A DNA stretch of 64,000 nucleotides from Lysinibacillus sp. BPa_S21 (GTDB lineage Bacteria > Bacillota > Bacilli > Bacillales_A > Planococcaceae): NCBI RefSeq assembly GCF_023337795.1, contig NZ_JALIRS010000004.1, positions 434,001 through 498,000 of the forward strand. Direction: 5' to 3'. The notes below the pieces were generated by a model. That model did not search any database. It was not told the origin of the DNA and saw only the letters and a list, made by a program, of their open reading frames with translations. Position numbers and translations under genes: made by a program. Shown piece after piece: positions 43,938 to 52,159 of the stretch. Every line of letters starts with the position of its first letter. Within the stretch, counting starts at the first letter, position 1.

Positions 43938-44444
43938 ATGGCAAATACAGTTTGCTTTACGGGGCATAGACCTAATAAATTAAATGGCTATAATCCAAAA
44001 GATAATTCCGAATTACTATTTAAATTACGTGACATTATAGTGGATCACATAGAGAATAAAGAAGTCTATACATTAATTAGTGGAATGGCTTTAGGAATCG
44101 ATATGTGGTCAGCTAGGATTGTATTGAAGCTTAAAGAAAAATATCCTCATATTAAATTGGTCTGTGCTGTTCCATGTGATAAACAATACTCAAAATGGTT
44201 TCAAACAAATATCGATGAATGGCATGACATTATTGAAAAAGCAGATGATGTTGTTTATGTATCAAAAGAACCTTACACAAGTTGGTGTATGCAGAAACGT
44301 AATGAGTACATGGTTGACAATTCAGATTACGTAATAGCTATTTGGGATGGAACTAAAGGTGGTACAGGTAATTGTGTAAAGTACGCACAGAGTAAGAATA
44401 AACCTATAACTACTTTACATCCAAAAACGCTATTAATTACATAA
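43938..44444 (+). CDS. YpsA-like SLOG-fold protein
   Basis: A 168-residue protein with FTGHRP (7-12), LISGMALGID and the downstream acidic-aromatic segments of the SLOG/DUF1273 family (YpsA, related to DprA and LOG proteins). The fold binds nucleotides or nucleotide-derived ligands. Behind GAGGGAAGATGACGAT. Phage copies are thought to modulate host NAD or nucleotide signalling; that is inference here. Confidence 0.82.
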   Translation: MANTVCFTGHRPNKLNGYNPKDNSELLFKLRDIIVDHIENKEVYTLISGMALGIDMWSARIVLKLKEKYPHIKLVCAVPCDKQYSKWFQTNIDEWHDIIEKADDVVYVSKEPYTSWCMQKRNEYMVDNSDYVIAIWDGTKGGTGNCVKYAQSKNKPITTLHPKTLLIT

Positions 44445-44485
44445 AAAACTGTTTGTTAAAAATTAAATGAAATGAGAAACTAATT

Positions 44486-44740
44486 ATGAACTGGGTTAAC
44501 ACTGTGAATAGGATAGAACAAATTAAAGAAATGATTAATCAAAATAATGAATACTATCAAAGTGTAGTGGGAAATGAGTATATCATTGACGATTTTGGAA
44601 CAGCAGCTAAAATAATTAGGTTTGACCAAGAATCTCTGATGTTTAATTTATCAGTAGTGGATGGTTATAAAACATGGTGGGATGGAGCTGAGGATTTTCT
44701 AAAGAGTGTAATAGCTAAACAATACTTATATAAGATATAA
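44486..44740 (+). CDS. Hypothetical 84-aa protein
   Basis: A small alpha/beta protein starting MNWVNTVNRIEQ with a weak ribosome binding site (AAATGAG). No family recognised. Confidence 0.55.
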   Translation: MNWVNTVNRIEQIKEMINQNNEYYQSVVGNEYIIDDFGTAAKIIRFDQESLMFNLSVVDGYKTWWDGAEDFLKSVIAKQYLYKI

Positions 44741-44788
44741 ATATTTAATAAAAACAAAGTATTATAAAAACGAAAGAAGGTTGATGAT

Positions 44789-45031
44789 TTGAAGTATACA
44801 ATTCAATATGAACATTTAGAAGATGAATTGGTAAATGATGCTGATTCGAAATGGCATTTCGATGAAGTGAAAAATTATGCTAACAAATACAGTTTAGAAT
44901 TATCAGATGTAGATTTTAAGCGTTTTTTAAAACTTCAAAAATCAAATAAGGATATAGCTTGGATGATGCACATAATGAGTGTATATAAACAGTCATTTAC
45001 AGACACTCTCATATCTTATATTACATATTAA
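44789..45031 (+). CDS. Intact paralogue of the broken 37.2 kb gene
   Basis: 80 residues from TTG 44789, starting MKYTIQYEHLED. Compared with the 37223 copy it keeps lysine where the latter has TAG. Helical and charged; function unknown. The pair documents a recent duplication within the arm. Confidence 0.65.
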   Translation: MKYTIQYEHLEDELVNDADSKWHFDEVKNYANKYSLELSDVDFKRFLKLQKSNKDIAWMMHIMSVYKQSFTDTLISYITY

Positions 45032-45078
45032 AAATTACATAAAACGAGCCTATTTTGAAATGAAAAGAGGTGAACTAT

Positions 45079-45297
45079 TTGGCTAGGATTCTTATTGGAT
45101 CGAAGAGACAGTTGAAAATGAGAAATAATCTAGAAAGAGCTATTACAATTATTACTTTCCCACTCTGGATTCCATTTTAGTTACTAATGATGACTACGTA
45201 TTATATATCTGATTTCTTGGAATTTAAATTTTTCAGTTGGTTAGAAGAAGGACTAGATATAACTTCGTTTTATCTAGTTAAGTGGTTTGTTAAATAA
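45079..45297 (+). pseudogene. Small membrane protein gene broken by an amber codon
   Basis: TTG at 45079 (behind AAAGAGGTGAACTATT) opens a frame with a hydrophobic first span; TAG at 45178-45180 interrupts after 33 codons, and the frame continues open for 38 codons to TAA at 45297 with a second hydrophobic part. A TGG or CAG to TAG change would explain it. Confidence 0.62.
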
Positions 45298-45310
45298 TAA
45301 ATAAAGGAGA

Positions 45311-45418
45311 GTGCAAACTATCTATAAATTAAGTGAAATTGTTAATCACTACAAAAATATAGTTGATATAGATTACAATTCACATCAGAATGGAATAAAA
45401 TTAATTCTTTCGATGTAA
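45311..45418 (+). CDS. Tiny 35-aa ORF with odd start
   Basis: GTG at 45311 overlaps the ribosome binding site AAAGGAG; the ATC at 45320 is better placed and would give 32 residues. Possibly the remnant of a gene that lost its ATG. Too short to classify. Confidence 0.35.
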   Translation: MQTIYKLSEIVNHYKNIVDIDYNSHQNGIKLILSM

Positions 45419-45445
45419 GTTAAAAAAAAGAAATTGAGTATGTAA

Positions 45446-45498
45446 GAGGGCAACTGGTTTTCCACGCCAATTGTTAGTCCCTCCGCGGCAAAATGCCG
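45446..45498 (+). ncRNA. Candidate structured RNA upstream of the MBL gene
   Basis: GAGGG pairs with CCCTC, enclosing CAACTGG and CCAATTG (6 of 7 pairs) around TTTTCCACG, and followed by a second hairpin CGGCA-AAA-TGCCG. The stretch is GC-rich against an AT-rich background and lies about 75 bases before the MBL-fold gene. No T run follows. It looks like a regulatory leader or a small RNA; no known class recognised. Confidence 0.5.
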
Positions 45499-45572
45499 AT
45501 ATGTATTACTAATATACCATATTTTTAAAAAATGTACATATAAAATTATCTAAAAGGAGAAAAGAAATCTAA

Positions 45573-46304
45573 ATGTTAAAATTCATTGGTTCAGGAAGTG
45601 CGTTTAATACAAAATTAGGTAATAATTCAGCTTATTATAAATCAGGTAATCAATTGCTCTTAATTGATTGTGGTAGTAACATATTCCAACGTATTAAAGA
45701 GAATAACTTGTTAGAAGGTACTGAACATATTCATGTTTTAATAACTCATACACATGCAGATCATGTAGGAAGTCTTGCTGAATTAATTCTATACACATAT
45801 TACTCTCATGGAGATTTTGCTAAAAATAAGATAACAGTTTATTCACCTAAAGACACTAAAGTTTGTAAAATATTGAAACATAATGGATGTGTTGGAGGGT
45901 TTCATTTTACAGCTCATGATTTAAAGAATAATTATGCTGAAATTGAATCTATGTCTATCGATGTTACTTTTAATAAAAGCAACCATGTCAAAGAATTAAT
46001 ATCTTATTCTATTGACTTAGTTTTTAATAATAAAACATCGGTATTCTACTCAGGAGACATTAGTGAGTTAAAAAAAGACGTAATTAACTACATTGAAAGT
46101 AGTAGCTACATTAGTACAGATATAGCATATATTGATACTTGTAAAGCTGATTACAAAGGTAATGTGCATCTATCCTTACGTAAATTAAGTGAATTAATTA
46201 AACCTGAGTATCGTCATAAAGTTTGGTGTATGCATTTGGATGAAGGTTTTATTCGTGAAGAAGCTGAAGCGTTAGGTTTCAACGTGGTATCTAATGAGTT
46301 GTAG
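45573..46304 (+). CDS. MBL-fold hydrolase (RNase Z/phosphodiesterase-like)
   Basis: A 243-residue metallo-beta-lactamase-fold protein: SGSAFNTKLGNNSA strand-loop start, HTHADH (59-64), a SGDISELK block with the bridging Asp, and a final MHLDE with histidine. Family members process tRNA or cleave cyclic nucleotides (including defence-signal-degrading phage enzymes). The GSGSAF start resembles RNase Z and Acb-like phosphodiesterases; the exact substrate cannot be read from the sequence. Confidence 0.82.
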   Translation: MLKFIGSGSAFNTKLGNNSAYYKSGNQLLLIDCGSNIFQRIKENNLLEGTEHIHVLITHTHADHVGSLAELILYTYYSHGDFAKNKITVYSPKDTKVCKILKHNGCVGGFHFTAHDLKNNYAEIESMSIDVTFNKSNHVKELISYSIDLVFNNKTSVFYSGDISELKKDVINYIESSSYISTDIAYIDTCKADYKGNVHLSLRKLSELIKPEYRHKVWCMHLDEGFIREEAEALGFNVVSNEL

Positions 46305-46345
46305 TTGTATAAAATGAGAATATTATAATGGTTTGGAGGTATGAT

Positions 46346-46537
46346 ATGAATAAATATTTGGTGGAAATAGATTTACTTAAAAGTTTTATACAGCGCAAGA
46401 TTGATAAAGAGAATTATGTTATAGAGATTGACAATGATTTGTTTGGTTATGGAATTGGAGCTAAAGAGGCATACAGTACAGTTTTGAGCTTTTTAGAAAG
46501 GATCAAGCGTGACATTGATAAAGGAGAAAATACATAA
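46346..46537 (+). CDS. Hypothetical 63-aa protein
   Basis: ATG at 46346 behind TTGGAGGTATGAT. Stop overlaps the ATG of the next gene (TAATG). Helical and acidic. No family recognised. Confidence 0.6.
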   Translation: MNKYLVEIDLLKSFIQRKIDKENYVIEIDNDLFGYGIGAKEAYSTVLSFLERIKRDIDKGENT

Positions 46538-47049
46538 TGAAACATAAAATACTCAATGATTTAACTCTAATAAAGCCAAAAATAAAAGGAGAGTCAGATA
46601 AGTATAGTTGGAATTTTTTTAAACATTTGAATAAGATAAAAGATAAAGAGATCAAGATTTACTATCACACACGTAGTTATATTAGCGGTGAACCAATTAC
46701 ATTTAATGAAAATGAATTTTTAATAGGAAATGTGATAGTCGTTAGAGGTGTAATAAAGAGCAATGGCGGACTAATTGGCTGCGCATTATCAAATGTCTTA
46801 AGAGGCGGTAAAATTGAGGATTATTGGTACAGTAACATACATAATGATTTTTATGAAATAACAGATGAATTTTTCAACCTGTATTTAGAGAAAGGTCGTT
46901 GTTTATTTGACGCTAATCATAATGGGTGGTTAGCGCATGATGACGACAGATTTACAACTTATGATAAATATAGAATATGTAATTACTGTGGTAAAAGACA
47001 AAATAAAAAAGTAGAAAAAGTTTGTGAAGAAGTGACTAACTGGATTTAA
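46537..47049 (+). CDS. Hypothetical 170-aa protein
   Basis: Translationally coupled to the previous gene. Beta-rich with glycine-rich turns in the middle and two C-terminal cysteine-containing segments (CNYCGKRQ), suggesting a zinc knuckle. No family recognised. Confidence 0.6.
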   Translation: MKHKILNDLTLIKPKIKGESDKYSWNFFKHLNKIKDKEIKIYYHTRSYISGEPITFNENEFLIGNVIVVRGVIKSNGGLIGCALSNVLRGGKIEDYWYSNIHNDFYEITDEFFNLYLEKGRCLFDANHNGWLAHDDDRFTTYDKYRICNYCGKRQNKKVEKVCEEVTNWI

Positions 47050-47087
47050 TAATATTTATCTTTTATTGATTATACTTGATCTTTTCA

Positions 47088-47117
47088 TTGCATAAATTAG
47101 AACTAATGTTCTATAAT
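47088..47117 (+). promoter_or_regulatory. SOS-box promoter of the YolD-like operon
   Basis: GAACTAATGTTC (47100-47111) fits the Gram-positive LexA/DinR site GAACN4GTTC and sits between TTGCAT (47088-47093) and TATAAT (47112-47117). LexA would block the promoter until DNA damage. Confidence 0.85.
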
Positions 47118-47158
47118 ATATAAAACAAATGTTCTTATTTTATGCAAGGAGAGAGACT

Positions 47159-47497
47159 ATGTTAAAAGACAGAGGAAGTCAAAAGTGGACAGCATTGATG
47201 CTACCTGAGCATTTAGTTGAAATTCGAAAATGGAAGCAAGAGCAGTTTTACGATAAAAAACGAGAATTAACCGAGTGGGAGTTAGAGGAAATAGAACAGA
47301 CAATACAACGAGCTGCAGCAATGCAAAAGCATATTACGTTAACTCTGTGGAACAGTAATCATCTACAAGACAAGACTGGTCTAGTTACAGGTATTGATCC
47401 GTATAAAAAGGAACTACTACTGGATACAGACATTTCTGTAAAACGTATTTCATTTTACGATATCCAAGACGCAAAGTTGGTGGACGCTGATGATTAG
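47159..47497 (+). CDS. YolD-like protein
   Basis: 112 residues from ATG 47159 (behind CAAGGAGAGAGACT). It starts LKDRGSQKWTALMLPEH and ends with a YolD-type beta half (GLVTGIDPYKKELLLD, then ISFYDIQD). YolD genes normally precede a Y-family DNA polymerase (UvrX/DinB) under LexA. Here no polymerase follows; a 113-aa protein does instead. Confidence 0.88.
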   Translation: MLKDRGSQKWTALMLPEHLVEIRKWKQEQFYDKKRELTEWELEEIEQTIQRAAAMQKHITLTLWNSNHLQDKTGLVTGIDPYKKELLLDTDISVKRISFYDIQDAKLVDADD

Positions 47498-47831
47498 ACC
47501 AGAGGATCGTAATGATGTGTATGAGTATATAAAATTAGACATGGCTATTCGTTCCTTGCAACATGATTATTCATCACTTGAAAAGTTAAAAATGTCAAAA
47601 GTTTATTTAAATATTATAGATAAATTGTTAAAAGACTTGAGAAACGATTTTTACAATAAGAAACGTATGCTTGCCAAGAAAAATATTGAGATAGTGAAGT
47701 GGATAAATGTAAGTGAATATTTTAGTGATGTCATTATAAAAACAGGTGGGGAAGATGAAATATTGAACTATGCTAAGCAAGCACTTAAGTCTCATACTGA
47801 AGATCTAATACAACGATATTTAAATAAATGA
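47490..47831 (+). CDS. Hypothetical protein co-transcribed with YolD-like gene
   Basis: 113 residues, all helical and charged, overlapping the YolD-like gene by eight bases. It replaces the Y-family polymerase normally found here and should be SOS induced. No family recognised with confidence. Confidence 0.65.
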   Translation: MIRPEDRNDVYEYIKLDMAIRSLQHDYSSLEKLKMSKVYLNIIDKLLKDLRNDFYNKKRMLAKKNIEIVKWINVSEYFSDVIIKTGGEDEILNYAKQALKSHTEDLIQRYLNK

Positions 47832-47842
47832 TATTAAAACAA

Positions 47843-47912
47843 CTTATTTACCATTCATACCTTGTATTTCTTGTATTTTTACACTTTCATTCATGAGATA
47901 ATGGTAAATAAG
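47843..47912 (+). repeat. Perfect 13-bp inverted repeat in front of the ligase gene
   Basis: CTTATTTACCATT (47843-47855) and AATGGTAAATAAG (47900-47912) are perfect inverted repeats about 44 bases apart. The right arm runs into the ribosome binding site AAGGAG of the ligase. In RNA, pairing would partly hide it. Confidence 0.6.
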
Positions 47913-47923
47913 GAGATGATATA

Positions 47924-48817
47924 ATGATATTTACTCCAATTAAACCAATGCTTTTGCATATGGGTAACACTGATGAAATAATAGATAATCCTGAATGGAT
48001 TTACGATATAAAATGGGATGGTTGGCGCATCCTTTTGCATAAACAAGGAGACAAAGTAGAAGTTTATACTCGTCATGGGAATAATGTAACTGCTAAATTT
48101 CCAGAATTACAAGCTGCAGGACAATCAATTCATGAACATGAAGCAATTATTGATTGTGAAGGTGTAGTTTTACGGAATGGTATATCTGTATTTGATGATT
48201 TTGCATATCGAGGTAGACTTTCAAATAAAGAGAAAATTGAACAAGCTATGTTGACTCATCCTACTACATTTATTGCTTTTGATGTGTTAACGACAGATGA
48301 ATCTGTTATGAGTAAACCATTAGTGGAACGAAAAGAAATACTATCATCAATAATCGAACCTTCGAATAATTTGTTGATCACACCTTCTGTAGTGGGCAAT
48401 GGTAATGATATCTTTAAGTTAACAAAGGATAAAGGTATGGAAGGTATTGTAGGAAAGCGAAGTGATTCTACTTACAAAACTAACCATCGCTCAAATAATT
48501 GGCTGAAATATAAACATTTCAAAGTAACGGATGTTGTTATATTAGGCTATAAAGAAAACCCTTTTACAATGGTAGTTGGTACACAATTAAGTAATGGCAA
48601 ATATAGACCTGTTGTAAATGTAGAGTTTGGCTTTAAACCTGATGAAAAAAGAGCATTTAGAGAAATAGCTAAACAAATTGTAACTAGTGTGGAACGAGAT
48701 GTAATGTGGCTAGAACCAAGATTATTCTGTAAGGTACAGTATCTTGAGAAAACAAGCACAGGGTCATTAAGGATCGTTTCATTTAAAGGGTTTAATTTTA
48801 ATAAAGTTCATGAATAA
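47924..48817 (+). CDS. ligB: ATP-dependent DNA ligase
   Basis: A 297-residue compact ligase. Motif I is KWDGWR (30-35) with catalytic Lys30, motif III is IIDCEGVVL (75-83), motif IV EGIVGKR (173-179) and motif V WLKYKHFK (193-200), followed by an OB-fold. Length matches the minimal phage ligases such as SPbeta LigB (YoqV). It seals nicks during phage replication and repair. Terminator follows. Confidence 0.92.
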   Translation: MIFTPIKPMLLHMGNTDEIIDNPEWIYDIKWDGWRILLHKQGDKVEVYTRHGNNVTAKFPELQAAGQSIHEHEAIIDCEGVVLRNGISVFDDFAYRGRLSNKEKIEQAMLTHPTTFIAFDVLTTDESVMSKPLVERKEILSSIIEPSNNLLITPSVVGNGNDIFKLTKDKGMEGIVGKRSDSTYKTNHRSNNWLKYKHFKVTDVVILGYKENPFTMVVGTQLSNGKYRPVVNVEFGFKPDEKRAFREIAKQIVTSVERDVMWLEPRLFCKVQYLEKTSTGSLRIVSFKGFNFNKVHE

Positions 48818-48827
48818 AGTATTTAAC

Positions 48828-48860
48828 AGTCACTCAATATTAAATGGGTGGCTTTTTCTT
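48828..48860 (+). terminator. Terminator after the ligase gene
   Basis: AGTCACTC pairs with GGGTGGCT (8 bp, two G-U) and is followed by TTTTTCTTTT. Confidence 0.85.
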
Positions 48861-48885
48861 TTATAATATTTCCCTTTTATAAAAT

Positions 48886-48962
48886 TAAATAAAGAAATAC
48901 ATAAATAATACTTGATTTTATGTATTTCTTTATTTATACTTAGGTTAAGAAATCAAGTATTA
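48886..48962 (+). promoter_or_regulatory. Promoter overlapped by two interleaved inverted repeats
   Basis: A perfect 20-bp inverted repeat built on the AATACATAA element (48886-48905 and 48917-48936) spans the -35/-10 region TTGATT (48912-48917) and TATACT (48935-48940), 17 bases apart. A second 13-bp inverted repeat (48906-48918 and 48950-48962, containing ATACTTGATTT) overlaps it. The two folds exclude one another. Most likely a high-affinity dimeric operator over the promoter. Confidence 0.8.
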
Positions 48963-48984
48963 CTAAATATTAGGAGGTATTTAA

Positions 48985-49365
48985 GTGGATAAATTTTTAT
49001 TAGATGAGTGCATGGTTGAGCATATTGAGTACATGCGAAATCAAGATTGTTCGTCTTTGTATGGAATTGTTAAATCTATACACGAAACATCTAACAGTGA
49101 CTTATTTAACATTCATTCGGAGGCAATACTAAAGTATTTTAATGATTTTGATGAAAAGACAGACGATGACAATTTCATGAAATGTTTACTTGGTCATTAT
49201 GAAATAAAACAAAGCCCTGAAGAACAAATAAAGGATTTCTATAATAATGTCATTATTCCAAAGACAAAAGATGTTGATTCAGAAAGTTACGTTGAAGGAA
49301 CAATAGAGGCATCAACAGTAGAGAAGGTTCTTAGAATGATGGGTAGATTGGATATAATTAAATAA
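48985..49365 (+). CDS. Hypothetical 126-aa acidic protein, GTG start
   Basis: GTG at 48985 behind TAGGAGGTATTTAA. All-helical, strongly acidic. First gene behind the double-operator promoter, so it is under strict control. No family recognised. Confidence 0.65.
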   Translation: MDKFLLDECMVEHIEYMRNQDCSSLYGIVKSIHETSNSDLFNIHSEAILKYFNDFDEKTDDDNFMKCLLGHYEIKQSPEEQIKDFYNNVIIPKTKDVDSESYVEGTIEASTVEKVLRMMGRLDIIK

Positions 49366-49401
49366 TTTCCGTACTTGATTTAAAAAATTGGTGGTGATCG
49401 A

Positions 49402-49563
49402 ATGAAGAAATTTAGAGTATATGTTCAAAAAGATAGTTATGAAACATATGATGTTGAAGCAGATAATGAAAACGCTGCTAAACAAGAGTATAAAACAAAA
49501 GGTATTAAGATCGGTGAAAATCATACTGTTATTTCTGAAACAGTTGTAGAGAAAGAAGATTAA
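49402..49563 (+). CDS. 53-aa beta-rich small protein
   Basis: ATG at 49402 after GGTGGTGATCGA. The pattern of alternating strands and an EAxNENAAKQEY helix resembles the DpnD/PcfM-like small domain. Ends before a broken membrane gene. Confidence 0.58.
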   Translation: MKKFRVYVQKDSYETYDVEADNENAAKQEYKTKGIKIGENHTVISETVVEKED

Positions 49564-49598
49564 ATAATAATTCTATTTAATAAATAGGGAGTGATTAC

Positions 49599-49806
49599 AT
49601 GTTCAAAATCCAAAAAATATTTAATGGTAATAGGGGTTGCTTCAGTTGGATTAGGTTTATTGATGAATGTAATTTTGGAAAAAGGTGTTTCATTATTGTT
49701 CCTGACGTCATTAACGTTTAGTTTTGGAATTAGCACCATCATACTCAATCTGATAGTTTTAATTGTATTTAAAGTAATTCGATTCGGAGAGAGTGGTGAC
49801 AATTGA
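49599..49806 (+). pseudogene. Membrane protein gene with a one-base insertion in an A run
   Basis: The ATG at 49599 with ideal GGGAG spacing reads only 40 codons. In the next frame, from the A6 run at 49612-49617 onward, an open frame encodes two hydrophobic spans (IGVASVGLGLLMNVI and LIVLIVFKVI) up to TGA 49806. Removing one A gives a continuous 68-residue membrane protein starting MFKIQKYLMVIGV. Confidence 0.7.
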
Positions 49807-50480
49807 TGAATATCTTTACTTCAAGAATATTAGACAATATTATTCTTAAAATTCTAATGTACATAGATTTTCCAGAAGATAGATATACTGAAACAATCGA
49901 AAATAGAAAGCTAAAAGAAGAACTTAATGAGTTTAAGTCAGCCAGATATCTTGAATTAGTTGAAGAAAATAAGAAAATAAAGCTTGAAATAGAAGAATTA
50001 CAAAAAGAAAAAATAGCAAAACTTGAACATGAGAATAAAATATTAAAATTGGAATTAACTAAAACTAATGAGTTGGTAGTTGCAAATAAGGAGAACTCAT
50101 TACAAACAATAGAATATAAAAATAAAATGAAGCCAGAAATATTCAACCCGATTGAATCAGATAGCTTTAGGTATACTAATGGATATTTAAAATTATATAA
50201 AGATGGATACATGACAAAGACATTACAAGTTAGCGCAACAGAATTATTTTCTTTCCTTCAAAATTTAATTCCAGAAGCAGAGATTTCCATAAGTAGTATA
50301 AATGAAGTTAGGTTGATCATAAGGGATAATGACAATACATACATAGATGCCAAACCTATATTCTTGAATGAAAAAACTTTCGTTAAACCAATACACGTTT
50401 GGGTAAATGAAAGTATCGCTAAAAGAACTATTAAGAAATGGAGTTGGGATAGCTATGAAGAGAATAAAGCGATATTTTAA
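49806..50480 (+). CDS. Coiled-coil protein, 224 residues
   Basis: A hydrophobic start, a coiled coil at about residues 35-90 (ENKKIKLEIEELQKEKIAK) and a C-terminal alpha/beta domain. Overlaps the next, similarly built gene by 26 bases. Weak ribosome binding site. Function unknown. Confidence 0.6.
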   Translation: MNIFTSRILDNIILKILMYIDFPEDRYTETIENRKLKEELNEFKSARYLELVEENKKIKLEIEELQKEKIAKLEHENKILKLELTKTNELVVANKENSLQTIEYKNKMKPEIFNPIESDSFRYTNGYLKLYKDGYMTKTLQVSATELFSFLQNLIPEAEISISSINEVRLIIRDNDNTYIDAKPIFLNEKTFVKPIHVWVNESIAKRTIKKWSWDSYEENKAIF

Positions 50481-50892
50481 TAGGCTGTATTTGGAGAAAA
50501 AACAATTACAAGAATTAAAAGAAGATAATATTAAATTAGAAAATATAAAAAATGAATTATTGGTTTCTCAATATCAGTACGATATAAACTTTCCAAACAT
50601 TAATGTACCTCTAGATTTAATTGATTACGATGAAATCATTTCATTTAAAATGATTGATGATAAGAATATAAAAGTTGATTTAGAAAGCGATACAATAACT
50701 GTATTTGTAGTAGATAATGATAAATTTTTTACATTCTTAAAACGTACTTTCAGAGGATTAATGACATCGCTTATCGACAGGGAAAAATTGATACTCAGTA
50801 ATAAGACAGGTTTCCAATTAATATTAGATTTAGATCGTACTATTGTAGTTGAAGATGTAAAACGAGAGTACTGGAGATATTTTAATAATTAA
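50455..50892 (+). CDS. Coiled-coil protein, 145 residues
   Basis: Start at ATG 50455 behind GGAGTTGGGATAGCT. A basic-acidic coiled coil (EKKQLQELKEDNIKL) then an alpha/beta domain with the same general layout as the preceding protein, so perhaps a distant duplicate. No family recognised. Confidence 0.6.
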   Translation: MKRIKRYFNRLYLEKKQLQELKEDNIKLENIKNELLVSQYQYDINFPNINVPLDLIDYDEIISFKMIDDKNIKVDLESDTITVFVVDNDKFFTFLKRTFRGLMTSLIDREKLILSNKTGFQLILDLDRTIVVEDVKREYWRYFNN

Positions 50893-50934
50893 ATAATAAA
50901 ATAATAATTCGTTTTATAAAAAGGAGAAATAAAA

Positions 50935-51885
50935 ATGAAAATAGCAAAAGTGAATTTTAATCTGATTAGTAATTATCGTACAAACAAAAAGAAATTTTAC
51001 TTTAACACAGATATAGAAGGTTTAGAAAAGGGAGATATATTAGTTGTAGATAGTCAAGGAAAAGAGCAGTTTGCAAATTTCTTAGGTTACTATGATGGTC
51101 AACGAGAAGCATCTAAGAATGTAATTCGTAAAGCAGCTAATGAGGAATTAAATGTTTACTGGACGACGGTTGAGGACAACTTGCTAAAATATCCATTATA
51201 CATATCAGATGAAATTTATAATCAATACCGATTTAAATTCAATAACAATTTCTCAACAAGCAAAGAAGAAGCAACTCTCAAATTAACACGAAATGTATTG
51301 CTTTCTAATAACTTTACAAAAGGTAAAATTGTTAAGAATAATCATGTGTTTAACTACGGTACACAAGAGATCCTTGTAAAAGGAAATGAAATTATTTCGG
51401 TAGGAGTTGATAAGAGCAATGTGGAATTTAACATTTCAGGCGAACGTAGAGAATACATAGAAAGCAAACTTAACTTAATTAATTTCAGTGCAAATAACAG
51501 TGAGCTTTACAAAATTAAACCACCAACAAAAGAAGAGTTAACATCTAAAGGGTTTACTAATCGAATAAAATTAAAATCTAATCAGACAGTTGAAAGTTTA
51601 ACGAAATATGGATTTAGTAATCATCATGAACCAACTTTATATTTCTGTAGAATACTAATTGATGATATTTCATTTAGTATAAGCGTAGATAAGAAGTCAC
51701 TATGGATTAAAAATATAGATGTGTTAGATGAAAATTTCTTACAACCTTACGATTATCAGCGCATATTAATGAATGATATGAATCACAAATACGCTAGAAT
51801 GGTGTTTGATAAAGTAGATGTTGTTTTAAATAAACTACAAAATGATGGTGTTATTGAAGGATATACAAGAGGTATTTATATTTAG
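50935..51885 (+). CDS. Hypothetical 316-aa protein
   Basis: One of the larger right-arm proteins, behind AAAAGGAGAAATAAAA and a CGTTTTATAAAAAGG junction box. Beta-rich start (ILVVDSQGKEQFANFLG resembles a small OB/SH3 barrel) followed by mixed alpha/beta. No family recognised. Confidence 0.65.
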   Translation: MKIAKVNFNLISNYRTNKKKFYFNTDIEGLEKGDILVVDSQGKEQFANFLGYYDGQREASKNVIRKAANEELNVYWTTVEDNLLKYPLYISDEIYNQYRFKFNNNFSTSKEEATLKLTRNVLLSNNFTKGKIVKNNHVFNYGTQEILVKGNEIISVGVDKSNVEFNISGERREYIESKLNLINFSANNSELYKIKPPTKEELTSKGFTNRIKLKSNQTVESLTKYGFSNHHEPTLYFCRILIDDISFSISVDKKSLWIKNIDVLDENFLQPYDYQRILMNDMNHKYARMVFDKVDVVLNKLQNDGVIEGYTRGIYI

Positions 51886-51919
51886 TTAATAAAATAATTA
51901 ATAAAAGGAGATGTAGTGC

Positions 51920-52114
51920 GTGGAAAATAAGATTACAAAAGAAGCTTCAATGCATTTAAATCAAGCAAAAGATGTGATTTGGAATGCTATGAACTCAATG
52001 ATCAAGAAGCAAGGATACAGCGACTTAACTTTACACTTAGAGGGTTCGTATTACGAAATATGTGATATCTTAAAGAACTCTGAAATTGTTGACACTGAAA
52101 TTAAATCTAAATAA
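51920..52114 (+). CDS. Hypothetical 64-aa protein, GTG start
   Basis: GTG at 51920 is 9 bases after AAAGGAGATGTAG. Helical. No family recognised. Confidence 0.58.
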   Translation: MENKITKEASMHLNQAKDVIWNAMNSMIKKQGYSDLTLHLEGSYYEICDILKNSEIVDTEIKSK

Positions 52115-52159
52115 TAAGTTAATATTATATAAATAAATACAAAATCAGGAGGATGTAAA

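Noticed and set aside
49769-50212. 147-codon minus-strand frame
   Set aside because: Antisense to the coiled-coil gene, hydrophobic low-complexity composition typical of the opposite strand of an AT-rich charged gene.
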